Assembly: GCA_020849195.1 (NCBI GenBank)
Contig: JADLGT010000224.1
Span: 1-7,051, forward strand
DNA from: Bacteroidia bacterium
GTDB lineage: Bacteria; Bacteroidota; Bacteroidia; JABDFU01
DNA: 7,051 bases
Direction: 5' to 3'
Shown: positions 1-6,584 of the stretch, piece by piece
How the letters are laid out: each line of letters opens with the position of its first letter
Position numbering within the stretch: the first letter of the stretch is position 1
Notes under the pieces: model-generated
Database searches by the model: none
Told to the model about the DNA's origin: nothing
Seen by the model: only the letters and a program-made list of their open reading frames with translations
Translations under genes and position numbers: made by a program

Positions 1-206
1 CCGGGCGCTTCAACTTTAAAAAATACGTTAGGCACAGGCGCACCATTTTCGTCCATCATCTGCCCTTTGTTTTCAAGAAAACGAACCGGTTGATTACGCA
101 TCCAGTGTTTTGCCAATTCTTCTTGTTCGGCAACACCTTTTGGATAGCAATGCGATGCAATTATTAACGTAGGGAGAGTGAAATAAAACGCAGCTTTTCT
201 GATCAT
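1..206 (-). CDS. Secreted FLENKGQ-motif (SBBP/DUF7948-like) protein, N-terminal part only
   Basis: Read on the minus strand from ATG at 206-204, the frame stays open for 68 codons to the window edge, so the gene is cut off. The N-terminus MIRKAAFYFTLPTLIIASHC is a plausible signal peptide: short basic start, hydrophobic stretch at about residues 5-17, then small or polar residues. At about residues 42-69 comes RFLENKGQMMDENGAPVPNV followed by FFKVEAP. This resembles the opening of the FxENKGQ domain found in large secreted Bacteroidota proteins, which often carry SBBP beta-propeller repeats and a C-terminal secretion or gliding-associated sorting domain. Export is well supported; the rest of the architecture is inferred because it lies outside the window. 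A Cys sits at residue 20, but the preceding His makes a lipobox unlikely. It is transcribed divergently from the 427 gene. No Shine-Dalgarno sequence is visible, as is usual in this phylum. Confidence 0.75.
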   Translation of the reverse strand, partial: MIRKAAFYFTLPTLIIASHCYPKGVAEQEELAKHWMRNQPVRFLENKGQMMDENGAPVPNVFFKVEAP

Positions 207-231
207 TCTATTTGGTGCAATGTGTATGTGT

Positions 232-262
232 CAAATTTAATATGTATTAATTCAACATTCAA
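232..262 (-). promoter_or_regulatory. Putative Bacteroidota promoter for the leftward secreted-protein gene
   Basis: On the minus strand, 239-232 reads TAAATTTG, an exact match to the Bacteroidota -7 consensus TAnnTTTG. A TTG at 262-260 lies 20 nt upstream, within the usual spacing for the -33 box. Transcription would begin near 225, giving a short leader before the ATG at 206. The region is very AT-rich, so chance matches are likely; the spacing and distance to the gene are the main support. Confidence 0.4.
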
Positions 263-278
263 TTCAAAATTTATTTAT

Positions 279-351
279 TATTTGAATATCAAAAGAAATA
301 AATGTTTATATACACTATCAAATATTTTATTATATATTTGATATTCAAATA
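279..351. repeat. 15-bp perfect inverted repeat enclosing a 10-bp inverted repeat
   Basis: TATTTGAATATCAAA at 279-293 is matched exactly by its reverse complement TTTGATATTCAAATA at 337-351, with 43 nt between. Overlapping it, TATCAAATAT at 316-325 pairs with ATATTTGATA at 334-343 across an 8-nt loop, so the right arm can pair with either of two partners. Each 15-bp arm also has a small internal dyad, TTTGA and TCAAA around a 3-nt centre. It lies between two divergent genes. Candidate roles are paired operator sites for a dimeric regulator or a cruciform or hairpin structure. No poly-T tract of the intrinsic-terminator kind follows. Strong AT bias raises the chance of accidental symmetry, though a perfect 15-bp match is still notable. 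Confidence 0.6.
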
Positions 352-375
352 CTTAGTAAATATATTTTATCATTA

Positions 376-383
376 TAAATTTG
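376..383 (+). promoter_or_regulatory. Putative -7 promoter box for the 427-1953 gene
   Basis: TAAATTTG matches TAnnTTTG exactly and lies 43 nt before the ATG at 427. No convincing TTTG-type -33 box is seen 17-23 nt upstream. A second exact match, TATATTTG at 333-340, overlaps the right arm of the inverted repeat and is an alternative. The true start site cannot be chosen from sequence alone. Confidence 0.3.
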
Positions 384-426
384 GTAATTATCGTATATTT
401 ATTTCAACTCTAATTCACACCTTTTC

Positions 427-1953
427 ATGCCAAAAACCGCTTCATCCGACCTGTTCGATTTAATTCAGTCATTAAGCAAGGCCGAAAAGGCTGCGTTTAA
501 AATATACGTCCGCAGGAACGATTCTAAAAGTCTGTTGTACCTGAAGCTTTTCGATCTGTTGGAAAGACGAAAAAAAAACGATGAAACAAAAACGATACGT
601 TCATTAAACATTGCTCCCCGTCGTTTCCCCGAACTAAAGCACTACCTCTATAACCTGATATTGAAAAGTCTGAACGATTTTCACAGGAACCAAAAAGTAA
701 GTTCTCAATTGGCAGAATATTACAGCACGATCAATTTACTTTTTGAAAAAGGGTTGTATGAGCAATGCAAAAAGAAGCTCAACAAAGCCAAAGCTCTTGC
801 ACTCAAATTCGAAAAGCACACTTTTCTTATCGAATTATTTGAGTTTGAAATTATTTTTAACAGTGCCACTCAATATTCCGGGGTTACAGAAAGAAACATT
901 TCCGATATCAATACCCGTGTGAATAACTCCATTGATATGATCAGGGCGAACAACGATTATTCCGTTGCAACAGAATATGCTTTTTTACGAACCTATCGCG
1001 ATGGAGGATTCAGAAATAAAAAAGATGCGCAGTTCATAGTGAAACTATACAACCAAAGCATTGTAAATTCAAAAAAAAAGCTGCGTCTTCCCTTTAATGC
1101 GGCACTTGCCCGTTATTCATTTTTATTTCGTTACTATGTTGATTTGAGGGATTTCAACAAAGCATACCGGCTAATGCTGCAGGCTATCGGCTTCATCGAA
1201 TCAAATCCGCATCAAATTCCCGAAAATCCAAAGTCGTACGCTGCAGCTGTAAGCAATACTATAATTTGTCTGCTTAATTTAAAAAAGTACAAAGAGGTTC
1301 CTGCACAATTACAAAAACTTTCCGGTGCAACCGCTTCAAATCCGCGAGTCGGTAGTTTTGTGGCATCTAAAATTTTTTCCTACGAAATGGATCTTTGCAG
1401 AAAGACAGGCGATTTTGAGAAAGGAATGACTCATGTCGGTCAGTTAGAAAATTTTCTTTCGAAGAACAAGTTGATAAATGCACAAACAATTTTATTGCTT
1501 TACTACTACAGCGTTATTATTTGTATTGGAATACAAGACTATAACCGCGCCAATTATTTTTTGCGAAAAATTATTGACGGGAATTTTTCTGAGCTAAGGA
1601 TGGATGTATTTTGTTTTGCGAAAATACTTTCATTAATTGTAAGTTATGAATTAAATAATAATGATTATATAGAATACGCTGTCAAATCCGTCTTTCGATA
1701 TTTACATAAAAGAAAAAGATTGTATAAAGTAGAGTCGGTCATTCTTGAATTTATTAAAAATGAAATACCAAAAATTTTCAATGAATCGGATCGGATGAAC
1801 GCATTTAAAAAACTAAGAGAGAGATTGCTTGTATTCAGGAAGGATCCTTTTGAAAGGGAAGCTTTTGAATATTTTGATTTCATAAGTTGGTTGGAAAGTA
1901 AAATTGATAATAAAACATTTGCAGAGCTTATCCGTGAAAAAAATCAATTGTGA
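427..1953 (+). CDS. Hypothetical 508-aa helical (TPR-like) cytoplasmic protein
   Basis: I do not recognise a characterised family. The 508-aa product has no signal peptide and no membrane span, so it is probably cytoplasmic. It is rich in Lys, Leu, Phe, Tyr and Asn and reads as almost wholly alpha-helical. The N-terminal 90 residues (LFDLIQSLSKAEKAAFKIYV, then YLKLFDLLERRKK and ELKHYLYNLILKSLNDFHRN) resemble the start of a class of uncharacterised Bacteroidota proteins that open with a helical region before TPR-like helical pairs. Later segments such as EYYSTINLLFEKGLYEQCKK at about 99-118, RDFNKAYRLMLQAIGFIE at about 239-256, and the stretch around 355-385 have the spacing of helix-turn-helix repeats. 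A scaffold or protein-binding role would fit but is inference. About half of its Arg codons are AGA/AGG, more in the last third, and the 3' part is visibly more AT-rich. It stands alone, divergent from the secreted-protein gene and followed by a 225-bp gap. ATG 427 is the first start in the frame. Confidence 0.8.
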   Translation: MPKTASSDLFDLIQSLSKAEKAAFKIYVRRNDSKSLLYLKLFDLLERRKKNDETKTIRSLNIAPRRFPELKHYLYNLILKSLNDFHRNQKVSSQLAEYYSTINLLFEKGLYEQCKKKLNKAKALALKFEKHTFLIELFEFEIIFNSATQYSGVTERNISDINTRVNNSIDMIRANNDYSVATEYAFLRTYRDGGFRNKKDAQFIVKLYNQSIVNSKKKLRLPFNAALARYSFLFRYYVDLRDFNKAYRLMLQAIGFIESNPHQIPENPKSYAAAVSNTIICLLNLKKYKEVPAQLQKLSGATASNPRVGSFVASKIFSYEMDLCRKTGDFEKGMTHVGQLENFLSKNKLINAQTILLLYYYSVIICIGIQDYNRANYFLRKIIDGNFSELRMDVFCFAKILSLIVSYELNNNDYIEYAVKSVFRYLHKRKRLYKVESVILEFIKNEIPKIFNESDRMNAFKKLRERLLVFRKDPFEREAFEYFDFISWLESKIDNKTFAELIREKNQL

Positions 1954-1992
1954 AATTTTTAATTATGTGAAAGGATTTGCAGAATTGCCTTA

Positions 1993-2025
1993 AATGCCTG
2001 ATAGAAGCTGTGGTTTATCGGCATT
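1993..2025 (+). other. Hairpin downstream of the 427-1953 gene
   Basis: AATGCC at 1993-1998 and GATA at 2000-2003 pair with TATC at 2016-2019 and GGCATT at 2020-2025. This forms a 10-bp stem with one bulged T (1999) and a 12-nt loop, 39 nt after the stop codon. It could end or stabilise the upstream transcript. No T-run follows, so it is not a standard intrinsic terminator. The remainder of 1954-2178 holds no open frame of note, no tRNA-like fold, and only a near-match to a promoter box (TATTTTG at 2114-2120, one base short of TAnnTTTG). Confidence 0.4.
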
Positions 2026-2178
2026 AACCCTGAATTTCGCACGCAAGCTAAACACTTTACGCCGGCTCGTTATACTTCCAAAACAATTTCCGAGTTCAAA
2101 CAATAACACAAACTATTTTGATTTATCAATGCGCATTTCCGTATTAATGCCTAAATTCGGGTTCTAAAATTTATACTA

Positions 2179-3576
2179 ATGAGTACTGTAAAATCGCCCG
2201 CTGTAAGTCCGCTTAAGGATTACATTAAAACTAACGACAAAAGATTTTTAGATGAGCTGCTCGAGTTGCTTCGTATCCCTTCGGTAAGTGCCGACAGTAA
2301 ATACAAGCCCGATGTTTTAAAAATGGCCGAAGCCCTTAAGTCGAAACTCGTTGCCGCAGGTGCCGATAAAGTTGAATTGGTGCCAACCGCAGGATACCCT
2401 GTAGTATATGGCGAAAAAATTATTGACCCAAAACTGCCTACCGTTCTTGTGTATGGCCATTACGATGTACAGCCTGCCGATCCGCTTAACCTTTGGACTT
2501 CGCCCGCATTTGAACCCGTTGTGAAAGATGGAAAAATTTATGCACGCGGCTCGTGCGATGACAAAGGGCAAATGTATATGCACGTAAAAGCATTCGAGTC
2601 AATGCTCAAAACGAATGATTTGTCTTGCAATGTAAAGTTTATGATTGAAGGCGAAGAGGAAGTAGGATCGGCTAACCTCGGGCAATTTTTAAAAGAAAAT
2701 AAAGAACGATTGAAAGGGGATGTCATTCTCATTTCCGATACTTCAATACTTGCCAACGACGTTCCTTCTATTGATGTGGGCTTACGCGGCTTGTGTTACA
2801 TGGAAGTGGAAGTAACCGGTCCCAACCGCGATTTACACTCGGGAGTTTATGGCGGCGCTGTTGCAAATCCAATCAATATACTTTGCGAAATGATTGCATC
2901 AATGAAAGATAAAAACAATCACATCACCATTCCGGGATTTTACGATGATGTGTTGCAGTTGAGCAAAGAGGACAGAGCCGATTTAGCTAAGACCCCATTT
3001 AACATTGAGAATTATAAAAAAGATCTCGACATAAACGATATTCATGGTGAAGCCGGATTTTCAACTATAGAGCGTACCGGTACACGGCCTACACTTGATG
3101 TAAACGGAATTTGGGGAGGCTATACCGGCGAAGGAGCTAAAACAGTATTGCCTTCAAAAGCATCGGCTAAAATAAGTATGCGCTTGGTTCCCAACCAAAG
3201 CTCAGAAAAAACTGCCGAACTGTTCACCAACTATTTTAATTCAATAGCTCCCAATTCGGTTAAAATTAAAGTAACTACACATCACGGCGGCGAACCCGTT
3301 CTTACACCTACCGATTCGGTTGCATTTAAAGCAGCAAGCAAAGCTATGGAAGAAACATTCGGTAAAAAACCTATACCTACACGAGGCGGAGGAAGTATTC
3401 CTATTGTGGCACTGTTTGAAAAAATACTTGGCTTAAAATCGGTGTTGATGGGCTTTGGCTTAGACACTGATGCTATTCACTCGCCTAACGAACACTTCGG
3501 CTTGTTTAATTACTATAAAGGAATAGAAACAATCCCGTTGTTTTATAAATATTATACAGAGATGAGCAAGAAATAA
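2179..3576 (+). CDS. M20 family metallo-dipeptidase (CNDP/PepV-like)
   Basis: This 465-aa protein is a di-zinc peptidase of clan MH, family M20, probably cleaving dipeptides or short peptides in the cytoplasm, since no signal peptide is present. The M20 signatures appear in order. GHYDVQPAD contains metal ligand H94 and D96. ARGSCDDKG contains bridging D127. EGEEEVGS contains catalytic E160 and metal ligand E161. ISDTS contains D187, where carnosinase-like enzymes have Asp. DLHSGVYGG contains H220, the expected histidine of the dimerisation or lid domain. IHSPNEHF contains C-terminal ligand H434. The inserted lid domain spans roughly residues 210-370. D187 and the DLHSG motif place it nearer the carnosinase-like dipeptidases than DapE or ArgE, but the exact substrate cannot be read from sequence. 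Length is normal and no residue is missing. The LEA lipoprotein and DPP III genes follow on the same strand, 70 bp away. Start ATG 2179 gives the usual short leader before the catalytic domain. Confidence 0.95.
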   Translation: MSTVKSPAVSPLKDYIKTNDKRFLDELLELLRIPSVSADSKYKPDVLKMAEALKSKLVAAGADKVELVPTAGYPVVYGEKIIDPKLPTVLVYGHYDVQPADPLNLWTSPAFEPVVKDGKIYARGSCDDKGQMYMHVKAFESMLKTNDLSCNVKFMIEGEEEVGSANLGQFLKENKERLKGDVILISDTSILANDVPSIDVGLRGLCYMEVEVTGPNRDLHSGVYGGAVANPINILCEMIASMKDKNNHITIPGFYDDVLQLSKEDRADLAKTPFNIENYKKDLDINDIHGEAGFSTIERTGTRPTLDVNGIWGGYTGEGAKTVLPSKASAKISMRLVPNQSSEKTAELFTNYFNSIAPNSVKIKVTTHHGGEPVLTPTDSVAFKAASKAMEETFGKKPIPTRGGGSIPIVALFEKILGLKSVLMGFGLDTDAIHSPNEHFGLFNYYKGIETIPLFYKYYTEMSKK

Positions 3577-3581
3577 AATTT

Positions 3582-3619
3582 GCTAATTAGCCGGTGGCAA
3601 AAATAATTTGCAATTGCCA
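3582..3619. repeat. Short palindromes between the M20 peptidase and LEA lipoprotein genes
   Basis: GCTAATTAGC at 3582-3591 is a perfect 10-bp palindrome just after the peptidase stop. TGGCAA at 3595-3600 pairs with TTGCCA at 3614-3619 across 13 nt. Neither is followed by a T-run. They may be weak transcript-end or operator structures, or chance; the 70-bp gap does not settle whether the downstream genes are cotranscribed with the peptidase. Confidence 0.3.
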
Positions 3620-3646
3620 TTTGTAGGTAGTCAATTAAAAATTTTT

Positions 3647-4123
3647 ATGAGAGGGGCTTCAATAAAATTCATCCAAATTATTTTTTTTGCAGTAACACTA
3701 CTCTTCACTTCCTGCGGCGAATGGAAAGATGTGAAGATTACCAAAGTTAACCGTATGCGTGTTGCTAAACTCGACAAAAATGGAATTGATGCTGAGATAG
3801 ATGTAACAATCAATAACCCCAACAAAATCGGTTTTACCATTTTCAAAAGCAAAGTTGACGTAAAGATGAATGATGTTTCGGTGGGCACTGCGCGTTTGAA
3901 AAAGAAAATAAAAGTAAAAGCCGATGAGGAAGCAGCTTACACCTTTGTTATACATGGAAAGTTTGATAATATTATTGCTAATGGCGGTGTGCTGAATATT
4001 TTATCGTCGCTGATGAGCAACTCGGCAAGCGTAAATTTGAAAGGCAATGTGTGGGTTGGAAAATTATTTCCGGTTAAAAAATTTCCTATTGATAATAAAC
4101 AGCGTATTCCATTAATCAGATAA
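3647..4123 (+). CDS. LEA type 2 (WHy-like) domain lipoprotein
   Basis: This is a 158-aa predicted lipoprotein. Its N-terminus is a basic start (MRGASIK), a hydrophobic stretch at residues 8-20, and LFTSC with the lipidated Cys at 23. The frame is open further upstream to a TTG at 3608, but the ATG at 3647 gives a proper lipoprotein signal, so I chose it. After Cys23, about residues 27-120 fit the late-embryogenesis-abundant group 2 fold: DVKITKVNRMRVAKLDKNGI, then DVTINNPNKIGFTIFKSKVD with the hallmark NPN, then VKMNDVSVGTARLKKKIKVK. In this family these are beta-strands of a small immunoglobulin-like sandwich; bacterial members are cell-envelope proteins of unclear role. The C-terminal stretch VWVGKLFPVKKFPIDNKQRI is also typical. 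The stop codon is 3 bp before the DPP III start, so the two are almost certainly cotranscribed. Its biochemical role is unknown; a link to the adjacent peptidase is inference. Confidence 0.85.
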   Translation: MRGASIKFIQIIFFAVTLLFTSCGEWKDVKITKVNRMRVAKLDKNGIDAEIDVTINNPNKIGFTIFKSKVDVKMNDVSVGTARLKKKIKVKADEEAAYTFVIHGKFDNIIANGGVLNILSSLMSNSASVNLKGNVWVGKLFPVKKFPIDNKQRIPLIR

Positions 4124-4126
4124 ATT

Positions 4127-6217
4127 ATGAAAATAGTAAATATAGCAGGACTTGCATTAGCGTTAACTATTGCAGCCGGATGCGGAAACAACACAATGCA
4201 AAACTCTCCAACAAACGAAAAGAAAGACAGCGCGCAAGCTGTTGAAACAACCGACACTAATTTTATTTATGTGAGCGAGCAGTTTGCCGACCTGCGTATT
4301 TTGCGTTATCAGGTGCCGGGATTTAATAACCTTACTTCAAAACAAAAAGAACTCATCTATTACCTGTACGAGGCCGCCCTTAGCGGACGTGATATTTATT
4401 ACGATCAAAACTACAAATACAACTTAACTGTACGTAAAACCATTGAAGCCATTATTGGCTCATATAAAGGCGATAAAAATACCGACGACTACCAAAAATT
4501 TTTGGTTTATGCCAAACGTTTTTGGTTTTCGAGTGGCTTACATCATCATTACGGAAAAGAGAAATTTGTGCCCGAAATAAACAAAACCTATTTATCTGTA
4601 CTAATTAAAAATTCCGACAAAACAATGCTTCCGCTACGCGGTGATGAACAACTCGACGAGTTCATTACCCGCATCACCCCAATCATACTCGACCCGAATG
4701 TAGCGGCTAAACGCGTATCGCTCGATCCACATAAAGATCTTGTTACTTCATCTTCCATAAATTTTTATGAAGGTGTAACACAAAAAGAAGCCGGCGATTT
4801 TTATATGCAAATGGCAGATAAAACATCTAAAACTCCGGTAATGGCAGGGCTTAACTCAAAACTTGTAAAAGATAACGGAGTGTTGACAGAAAAAAAATGG
4901 ATGATCGGCGGGATGTATTCAAAAGCCATCGAACGAATTATTTTTTGGCTGAAGAAGGCTGCAACAATTGCAGAAACTCCCGAACAAAAAGACGCATTGG
5001 AGAAACTCATAACTTTTTATACTACCGGAGACTTAAAAGATTTTGATGCCTACAATATTGCATGGGTAAAAGATGTAAACTCAATTACCGATGCCGTAAA
5101 TGGATACATTGAAGTGTACAACGATCCGCTCGGCTATAAAGGATCGTTCGAAGCAATTGCCTCCATTAAAGATATGGAAGCCAGTAAACGTATTGACGCA
5201 ATTGGCAAACAAGCTCAATGGTTTGAAGACAATTCGCCGATAATGAACGAACATAAAAAGAAAAATGTACAAGGCATAACCGCCAAAGTTATCAATGTGG
5301 TGGTGGAATGTGGCGATGCAGGCCCTTCTTCACCCATAGGAATAAATTTGCCAAATAGCGAATGGATACGTGCGGCACATGGTTCAAAATCTGTTAACCT
5401 CGGAAACATTGTTGATGCCTATCAACATTCGGCAGGTACAGGACTTGTGAATGAATTTTATTTTAATGATACCATTAAAGAACGTGTAGAAAAATATGCC
5501 GGATATTCTGATAAACTACATACCGATATGCACGAAGTAATTGGACACGCATCGGGGCAGTTGAATCCGGGAGTTGGGCAGCCCGGCGAAACACTCAAAA
5601 ATTATTCGTCGGCACTTGAAGAAGCCCGCGCCGATTTAGTGGCCTTGTATTATTTGATGGACCAAAAACTAATTGACATTGGTGTAATGCCATCATTTGA
5701 TTACGGCAAAGCCGCTTACGACGAGTACATCACCGGAAACCTCATCATACAACTTTCGCGAATTAAACTTGGCAATGACCTGGAAGAAGCCCACATGCGC
5801 AACCGACAGATGATTTGTAAATGGGTAATGGAAAAAGGTGCGAAAGATAAAGTGATTGAAAAAATAGAAAAAGAGGGCAAAACATTTTTCGTAATAAACG
5901 ACTACAACAAGCTACGCACCTTGTTTGGTCAACTGTTGCGCGAAATACAACGCATTAAGTCGGAAGGCGATTACAAAGCCGGACACGACCTTATCGAAAA
6001 CTACGGAGTAAAAATTGATCAAAAACTTCACAAAGAAGTGCTCGACCGTTATAACAAGTTGAACATACCGCCATACAAAGGTTTTATACAACCTCGTTTA
6101 GTTCCGGTAATGGATGGCGACAGAATTGTTGATGTAAAAATTGAATACCCAATGAATTTTACAGAACAAATGATGGAGTACGCCAAAAAGTATTCGTATT
6201 TGCCGGTCGAAAATTAA
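4127..6217 (+). CDS. Dipeptidyl peptidase III (family M49), lipoprotein form
   Basis: This zinc exopeptidase removes dipeptides from the N-terminus of oligopeptides. The 696-aa product starts with MKIVNIAGLALALTIAAGC, a lipoprotein signal with lipidated Cys19, followed by a polar linker to about residue 45; a mature length near 678 aa suits bacterial M49 enzymes. The active site is HEVIGH at 469-474, the HExxGH motif defining M49, with ligands H469 and H474 and catalytic E470. EEARAD at 498-503 supplies third ligand E499. The conserved segment at 405-427 (GINLPNSEWI, then HGSKSVNLGN) matches the family's IPN...G-K-V-LGN block. EEAHMRNR contains H556, probably the conserved substrate-stabilising His of the eukaryotic enzyme. 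The 24-residue gap from H474 to E499 is shorter than in eukaryotic DPP III, as in other bacterial forms. The first ~350 residues form the helical domain. The start is 3 bp after the LEA lipoprotein stop. No frameshift or missing key residue was seen. Confidence 0.95.
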   Translation: MKIVNIAGLALALTIAAGCGNNTMQNSPTNEKKDSAQAVETTDTNFIYVSEQFADLRILRYQVPGFNNLTSKQKELIYYLYEAALSGRDIYYDQNYKYNLTVRKTIEAIIGSYKGDKNTDDYQKFLVYAKRFWFSSGLHHHYGKEKFVPEINKTYLSVLIKNSDKTMLPLRGDEQLDEFITRITPIILDPNVAAKRVSLDPHKDLVTSSSINFYEGVTQKEAGDFYMQMADKTSKTPVMAGLNSKLVKDNGVLTEKKWMIGGMYSKAIERIIFWLKKAATIAETPEQKDALEKLITFYTTGDLKDFDAYNIAWVKDVNSITDAVNGYIEVYNDPLGYKGSFEAIASIKDMEASKRIDAIGKQAQWFEDNSPIMNEHKKKNVQGITAKVINVVVECGDAGPSSPIGINLPNSEWIRAAHGSKSVNLGNIVDAYQHSAGTGLVNEFYFNDTIKERVEKYAGYSDKLHTDMHEVIGHASGQLNPGVGQPGETLKNYSSALEEARADLVALYYLMDQKLIDIGVMPSFDYGKAAYDEYITGNLIIQLSRIKLGNDLEEAHMRNRQMICKWVMEKGAKDKVIEKIEKEGKTFFVINDYNKLRTLFGQLLREIQRIKSEGDYKAGHDLIENYGVKIDQKLHKEVLDRYNKLNIPPYKGFIQPRLVPVMDGDRIVDVKIEYPMNFTEQMMEYAKKYSYLPVEN

Positions 6218-6283
6218 GTGCATTTAAAAAATCGGAGTAGCGTCGGATAAAAACGAATAAATCAAAAATCACAAATAGATTTA

Positions 6284-6315
6284 TTTTGAAATCAAATAAT
6301 TTTGTAATTACTTTG
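6284..6315 (+). promoter_or_regulatory. Putative mazEF promoter
   Basis: TTTTG at 6284-6288 serves as a -33-like box and TACTTTG at 6309-6315 as a -7-like box 20 nt later; the latter is one base shorter than TAnnTTTG. An exact TAATTTTG lies at 6297-6304 but lacks a -33 partner at good spacing. Either would start transcription shortly before the mazE ATG at 6336. Both -7 candidates overlap the TTTGTAATTAC repeats, so a repressor bound there would block RNA polymerase. The rest of 6218-6335 shows no clear terminator for the DPP III gene. Confidence 0.4.
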
Positions 6316-6325
6316 TAATTACAAA
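6301..6325. promoter_or_regulatory. Putative mazE operator: tandem repeat plus 14-bp palindrome
   Basis: TTTGTAATTAC occurs twice back to back, at 6301-6311 and 6312-6322. The second copy extends to TTTGTAATTACAAA at 6312-6325, a perfect 14-bp palindrome, ending 10 nt before the mazE start. TTTGAAATCAAA at 6285-6296 is a looser flanking dyad. Toxin-antitoxin loci of the MazEF type are usually repressed by the antitoxin dimer, or its complex with the toxin, bound to palindromes in the promoter. Position, symmetry and overlap with the -7 box all fit that role; binding is not shown by sequence. Confidence 0.6.
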
Positions 6326-6335
6326 CTATAAATTT

Positions 6336-6584
6336 ATGGAACTATCGGTAATAAATATTGGAAACTCAAAGGGAATAAGGCTTTCCAAGACAATTCTTGA
6401 AAAATATAGCATCAGGGATAAAATTGAAATAATCTTTGAGAAAGGTTATATCATTTTAAAACCAAAGGCTGCGCCAAGAAAAGGATGGGAAAAGAAATTT
6501 AAAAAAATGCATGAAAATAAAGACGACAAATTTTTAATGAGCGATGTTTTTGAGGACGAAAATTTTGATGAATGGATCAAATAA
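6336..6584 (+). CDS. mazE: MazE-type AbrB-fold antitoxin
   Basis: This 82-aa protein is the expected antitoxin for the MazF toxin directly downstream. Residues 1-44 form a SpoVT/AbrB swapped-hairpin DNA-binding domain: MELSVINIGNSKGIRLSKTI has the GNSxGIRL core seen in MazE proteins, followed by a short beta hairpin (KIEIIFEKGYIILKPK). The C-terminal 38 residues are charged and end in DVFEDENFDEWIK; in MazE this flexible acidic tail with Trp wraps the toxin and blocks its RNA site. It probably represses its own operon through the palindrome at 6312-6325. Its stop lies 13 nt inside mazF, suggesting translational coupling. All three Arg codons are AGA/AGG, unlike the upstream genes, consistent with transfer. 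It is intact. Confidence 0.92.
   Translation: MELSVINIGNSKGIRLSKTILEKYSIRDKIEIIFEKGYIILKPKAAPRKGWEKKFKKMHENKDDKFLMSDVFEDENFDEWIK

Noticed and set aside
142..206. Lipoprotein signal in the leftward secreted protein (Cys at residue 20)
   Set aside because: The residues before Cys are A-S-H; His at -1 does not fit a lipobox, so an ordinary signal peptide is more likely.
207..426. CRISPR array or tandem repeat array in the AT-rich intergenic region
   Set aside because: The TTTGA/TCAAA motifs are few, inverted and unevenly spaced, with no repeat-spacer pattern.
1665..1883. Minus-strand open frames inside the large plus-strand genes, such as this one
   Set aside because: They lie wholly within well-supported genes on the other strand, lack recognisable domains and have no promoter-like context.
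3608..3646. Upstream TTG start extending the LEA lipoprotein by 13 residues
   Set aside because: It would place MQLPFVGSQLKIF before a complete lipoprotein signal; starting at ATG 3647 gives a normal signal with the Cys at residue 23.
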